A stretch of 16,248 nt of DNA from an uncultured Collinsella sp. (GTDB lineage: Bacteria; Actinomycetota; Coriobacteriia; Coriobacteriales; Coriobacteriaceae): positions 1-16,248 of the forward strand of contig CAUBPS010000027.1 of assembly GCA_958437935.1 (NCBI GenBank). The letters run 5' to 3'. The notes under the pieces were generated by a model that saw only the letters and a list, made by a program, of their open reading frames with translations, did no database searches and was not told where the DNA came from. This document shows, piece by piece, positions 13,944 through 16,248 of the stretch (the first letter of the stretch is position 1; each line of letters begins with the position of its first letter). Made by a program: the position numbers and the translations under genes.

Positions 13944-15266
13944 TTAGTCGTCCTTGTCGTCTTTCATGACAACGGTGGTCTCGGTGTGGCTGAAGGTGTC
14001 GTGCCTCTCGGTCAGGTCGAGCTCGCCGCAGTACTCGTCGGCGTGGGTGGCCTCGTTGGCCGTCTTGAGCTGGCCTACCAGTAGCACGTCTCCGATAATC
14101 ACGATGATCAGCGGCGCGATGATGTTGATGAGGATGCCCTCGATATCAAAGGCGAGGTAATCCGGATCGAAGGCGTTCTCGCCCATAAAGAGAATCTGGG
14201 AGAGGACAAATCCGATCACAAAGAACAGCACCGAGGCGATGGCGAGCTTGGGCTTGGAGCAGGGGAGCTCGCCGACCAAGCGGCCGGTCTGGCCGTTCAT
14301 GGCAAACAGGTAGCTCTTGCCGTTCCACGAGGTGGAGAGCATCCAGACGGGGAACAGGGCGTAGTCGCTGTCTTCCCAGGTGTAGTCGAGCTGCTTGCTT
14401 TCGACCGTGGCATCGTCGTATTCGTCGACGACGGTCTCGCGCAGGGCCGAGATCGTGCTCTCCTCCATGCGGCGCTCGGCGCGCGCCTTGCACGTCTCGC
14501 AATCCTCATCGTAACGGTTGGCGATGTAGCCGGGCATATATGCGACCGAGAACGGACGCAACGCGTCGTAGTCAAACGGCTCGATGGCGTCCATGTGGCC
14601 GTCGGGCATCTTGGACGATCCGTCGACGGGCACGCGCTTAAACGAGATATTGCCCTTGCGGTAGGCATCGTAGTGGTCGGTGGTCGTGACGGTGCGGTCG
14701 GATTTCTCGGTCACGGTCTCGTTGGTCGCGTCAAAGTACACTTCGCCGTCAACGCGGGCGCCGTAGAGCCAAAACGGCACGTAGACACCTTGGACCTCGT
14801 CGATGTGGTTGCCGGTGACAAAGCTCTTGGGCAGCAAGATTTTGCCCTTGTAGTGTTCCTTGAGTGCGGTCGTGACGTCGTCGCGCCCGAGCTTAAACGG
14901 AATCACCAGGTCGGGCGAGAAGTCGCCAGAGAGCTGGCCGGGCGCCACGGCGGAGTTGCCGCAGTACGGGCAGGTGGTGACGGCGACGGTGCCGTCGGAC
15001 ACGAGCTCGGCGCCGCACGACGAGCAGATGTAGCCGGCGTTTTGGGCGAGCTCCTGCACCGCGTCGTCGGCAGCAGGTTTGGGAGCTGCGGCTGCGGCAT
15101 CGGCTTTGGCATCTGCCTTGTCTTGGCGCTCGCGATAGAGGGCCTCGACTTCTTCGACTTCAAAGCGTGAGTCACAGTAGTCGCAGACAAGCTTTTGCTC
15201 GGCGCTGGCAAAATGCAGGGGACCACCGCAGGCAGGGCACTGATAGTTAACGCTCTCGAAGGCCAT
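13944..15266 (-). CDS. two-TM membrane protein with two N-terminal zinc ribbons (YdjG-like)
   Basis: This 440-aa protein has two TFIIB-like zinc ribbons: C10, C13, C28 and C31 (QCPACGG, VCDYCD), then C81, C84, C99 and C102 (YICSSCGAEL, TCPYCG), separated by an Ala/Lys-rich linker. The central part (about 110-335) is a soluble domain with VYVPFWLYGARVDGEVYF and LFPVWMLSTSWNGKSYLFAMNGQTG, typical of the family often labelled TFIIB-type zinc-ribbon protein. Two hydrophobic helices lie at about 341-362 and 378-400, and a 40-residue acidic tail ends the chain. The ribbons and soluble domain probably face the cytoplasm (inference). AAAGGACC supports the start, 24 bp after the DUF4428 gene's stop. 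By neighbourhood it is a membrane partner of the SPFH protein. Confidence 0.86.
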   Translation of the reverse strand: MAFESVNYQCPACGGPLHFASAEQKLVCDYCDSRFEVEEVEALYRERQDKADAKADAAAAAPKPAADDAVQELAQNAGYICSSCGAELVSDGTVAVTTCPYCGNSAVAPGQLSGDFSPDLVIPFKLGRDDVTTALKEHYKGKILLPKSFVTGNHIDEVQGVYVPFWLYGARVDGEVYFDATNETVTEKSDRTVTTTDHYDAYRKGNISFKRVPVDGSSKMPDGHMDAIEPFDYDALRPFSVAYMPGYIANRYDEDCETCKARAERRMEESTISALRETVVDEYDDATVESKQLDYTWEDSDYALFPVWMLSTSWNGKSYLFAMNGQTGRLVGELPCSKPKLAIASVLFFVIGFVLSQILFMGENAFDPDYLAFDIEGILINIIAPLIIVIIGDVLLVGQLKTANEATHADEYCGELDLTERHDTFSHTETTVVMKDDKDD

Positions 15267-15290
15267 GATCGGTCCTTTCCGTGCCGGAGG

Positions 15291-16028
15291 CTATGCGCCG
15301 ATGGCGCCGCCGCAGTATTCGCAGCGCCCACTGGCATCGGGAATGGTGGTGGCTCCGCAGAAGGGGCAGGTCACCGCGGTCTTGGGGGCCTTGGCGGCCA
15401 CGACGCTGTCGCGCGTCTCCTGGCGCAGCTGCACCAGCGCGTCGCGGACCTCGGTTGCTTGGCGCTTGGCCTCGCGGTATTCGATGGAGCCGCGCTGATC
15501 GATGGTGGAGTCGTTTACGCGCAGGTTGATCTCGGTAAAGTACGGCGTGTTGACGTGAATGGTCAGATTAAAGTCGTAATCCAGGTCGTAGCGCGGCGGG
15601 TCATAACTCTCGCGCTCGCCGTCCTTGGTCTCGCGATAGATTTCGGTGCGATGCTCGTCGATATCCATATCGCAGCCGAGTACCTGCGAGAACTCGATGA
15701 TGTCGGGATTGGCGTCGCGCCAGCGGCTCTGCGAGGTAATGATCAGCAGGCCCGCGTCCTCGTCGAGCATGATGTTGGTGCGCCCGGCAGAAAGCGTGCG
15801 CGTGGGGTTGAACGACGCCAGGCGCTCGGCATTGGCCTCGCGGTAGGCGAGCTGCTCGCGGATATCGTCCGCGGTGCTGGAGCGATAGCCGTGAAAGTAG
15901 GGGGAGAGCTTGCCGGCGCACTCTTTGCACAGGTAGCCTTCATTGATTTTTGTCTTACCTAGAAGTCCCAGTTCGGTACCGCAAATCGCGCACTCTTTCT
16001 TCTCGAACATCTTGTCAAAGAAGCCCAT
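15291..16028 (-). CDS. DUF4428-type zinc-ribbon protein
   Basis: This 245-aa soluble protein begins with a treble-clef-like zinc site, C13/C16 and C34/C37 (CAICGTELGLLGKTKINEGYLCKEC), followed by AGKLSPYFHGYRSSTADDIREQLAYRE. I recognise this arrangement as the DUF4428 family. A beta-rich middle region (about 70-175) resembles PH-like or SHOCT-associated domains, a helical segment follows, and a second zinc ribbon closes the protein (C221, C224, C236, C239). GGGAGG precedes the ATG. It is the first gene of the leftward zinc-ribbon cluster and likely defines the operon start. It probably assembles with the next two products at the membrane; the biochemical function is unknown. Confidence 0.85.
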   Translation of the reverse strand: MGFFDKMFEKKECAICGTELGLLGKTKINEGYLCKECAGKLSPYFHGYRSSTADDIREQLAYREANAERLASFNPTRTLSAGRTNIMLDEDAGLLIITSQSRWRDANPDIIEFSQVLGCDMDIDEHRTEIYRETKDGERESYDPPRYDLDYDFNLTIHVNTPYFTEINLRVNDSTIDQRGSIEYREAKRQATEVRDALVQLRQETRDSVVAAKAPKTAVTCPFCGATTIPDASGRCEYCGGAIGA

Positions 16029-16146
16029 GGCTGCCTCCCATCAACTGGTAGCGTGTGTCACTTTTGATGATGGGGGAGTGCGCAGCCTTTCACGATACCC
16101 AGACGGCTCAAGGAGTCTCCACAACTGGGACACATGGCCCATTTTC
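16029..16146 (-). promoter_or_regulatory. upstream region of the zinc-ribbon operon
   Basis: This 118-bp stretch must contain the promoter of the leftward cluster unless it lies beyond the palindrome. TTGAGC and TTGTGG hexamers are present on the - strand, but neither has a convincing -10 at the right distance. No operator is evident. Confidence 0.25.
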
Positions 16147-16208
16147 CACTCATTGGGGACAGACTTAAATGAGTGAAACTACTCATTTAAGTCTGTCCCC
16201 AATGAGTG
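16147..16208. repeat. perfect 28-bp-arm palindrome (family D)
   Basis: Positions 16147-16174 and 16181-16208 are exact reverse complements around the 6-nt loop GAAACT. The arm contains CTCATTGGGGACAG and ACTTAAATGAGT. No ORF crosses it. Its perfection in an intergenic place suggests a recently mobile or selected REP-like element. Confidence 0.85.
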
Positions 16209-16248
16209 TGTCCCCAATGAGTGTGTCCCCAATGAGTGTGTCCCCAAT
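16194..16248 (+). repeat. 15-bp tandem repeat growing from the palindrome arm
   Basis: The unit TGTCCCCAATGAGTG occurs at 16194-16208 (inside the palindrome's right arm), 16209-16223 and 16224-16238, then partly at 16239-16248, where the window stops. The copies are identical. Confidence 0.85.

Noticed and set aside
12564..14084. 506-codon open frame on the + strand opposite the SPFH gene
   Set aside because: It spans parts of three real - strand genes and the gaps between them, has low-complexity Gly/Ala/Val composition, and lacks a ribosome binding site.
16194..16248. CRISPR-like array
   Set aside because: The copies are directly adjacent 15-mers without spacers, derived from the palindrome's arm; no cas gene is present.

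Overview
The window looks like chromosomal DNA of a moderately GC-rich Gram-positive gut actinobacterium, most likely a Coriobacteriia member such as Collinsella. This is an inference from codon use, gene content and the intergenic palindromes; there is no rRNA or other marker gene in the window.

Left part (1-3586, + strand): a lower-GC sugar operon. It holds a BglG/LicT-type antiterminator behind a leader with a 17-bp hairpin, a beta-glucoside-type PTS EIIBC permease without an EIIA domain, and an alpha/beta-hydrolase resembling sugar esterases. The antiterminator probably controls the leader hairpin and so its own operon.

Middle (3600-7560): a DUF4867-like gene (+), an orphan AAA ATPase (-), a palindrome-rich spacer of about 470 bp, and a GH1 6-phospho-beta-glucosidase (+) that could hydrolyse the phosphoglucosides made by the PTS. 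The ATPase gene lies between the real 3' end of the DUF4867 gene and a decayed second copy of that end, and a shared palindrome family occurs on both sides. This looks like a small rearranged or inserted cassette.

Right-middle (7600-11680, + strand): three tightly overlapping signalling genes. They encode a multi-TM sensor whose cytoplasmic half looks like a degenerate histidine kinase, a membrane histidine kinase with recognisable H, N and G boxes, and a LuxR/NarL-type response regulator. A strong hairpin terminator follows.

Right end (11700-16028, - strand): a co-directional cluster read leftwards: a DUF4428-type zinc-ribbon protein, a two-TM protein with two zinc ribbons, an SPFH-domain protein with two C-terminal zinc ribbons (YdjI-like), and a lipoprotein. 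The first three recall the Bacillus YdjGHI membrane-stress module. The window ends in a perfect 28-bp-arm palindrome that runs into a 15-bp tandem repeat.

No tRNA, rRNA, CRISPR array, transposase or phage structural gene was found. Coordinates were counted by hand. Domain calls are from reading the proteins, without database searches.
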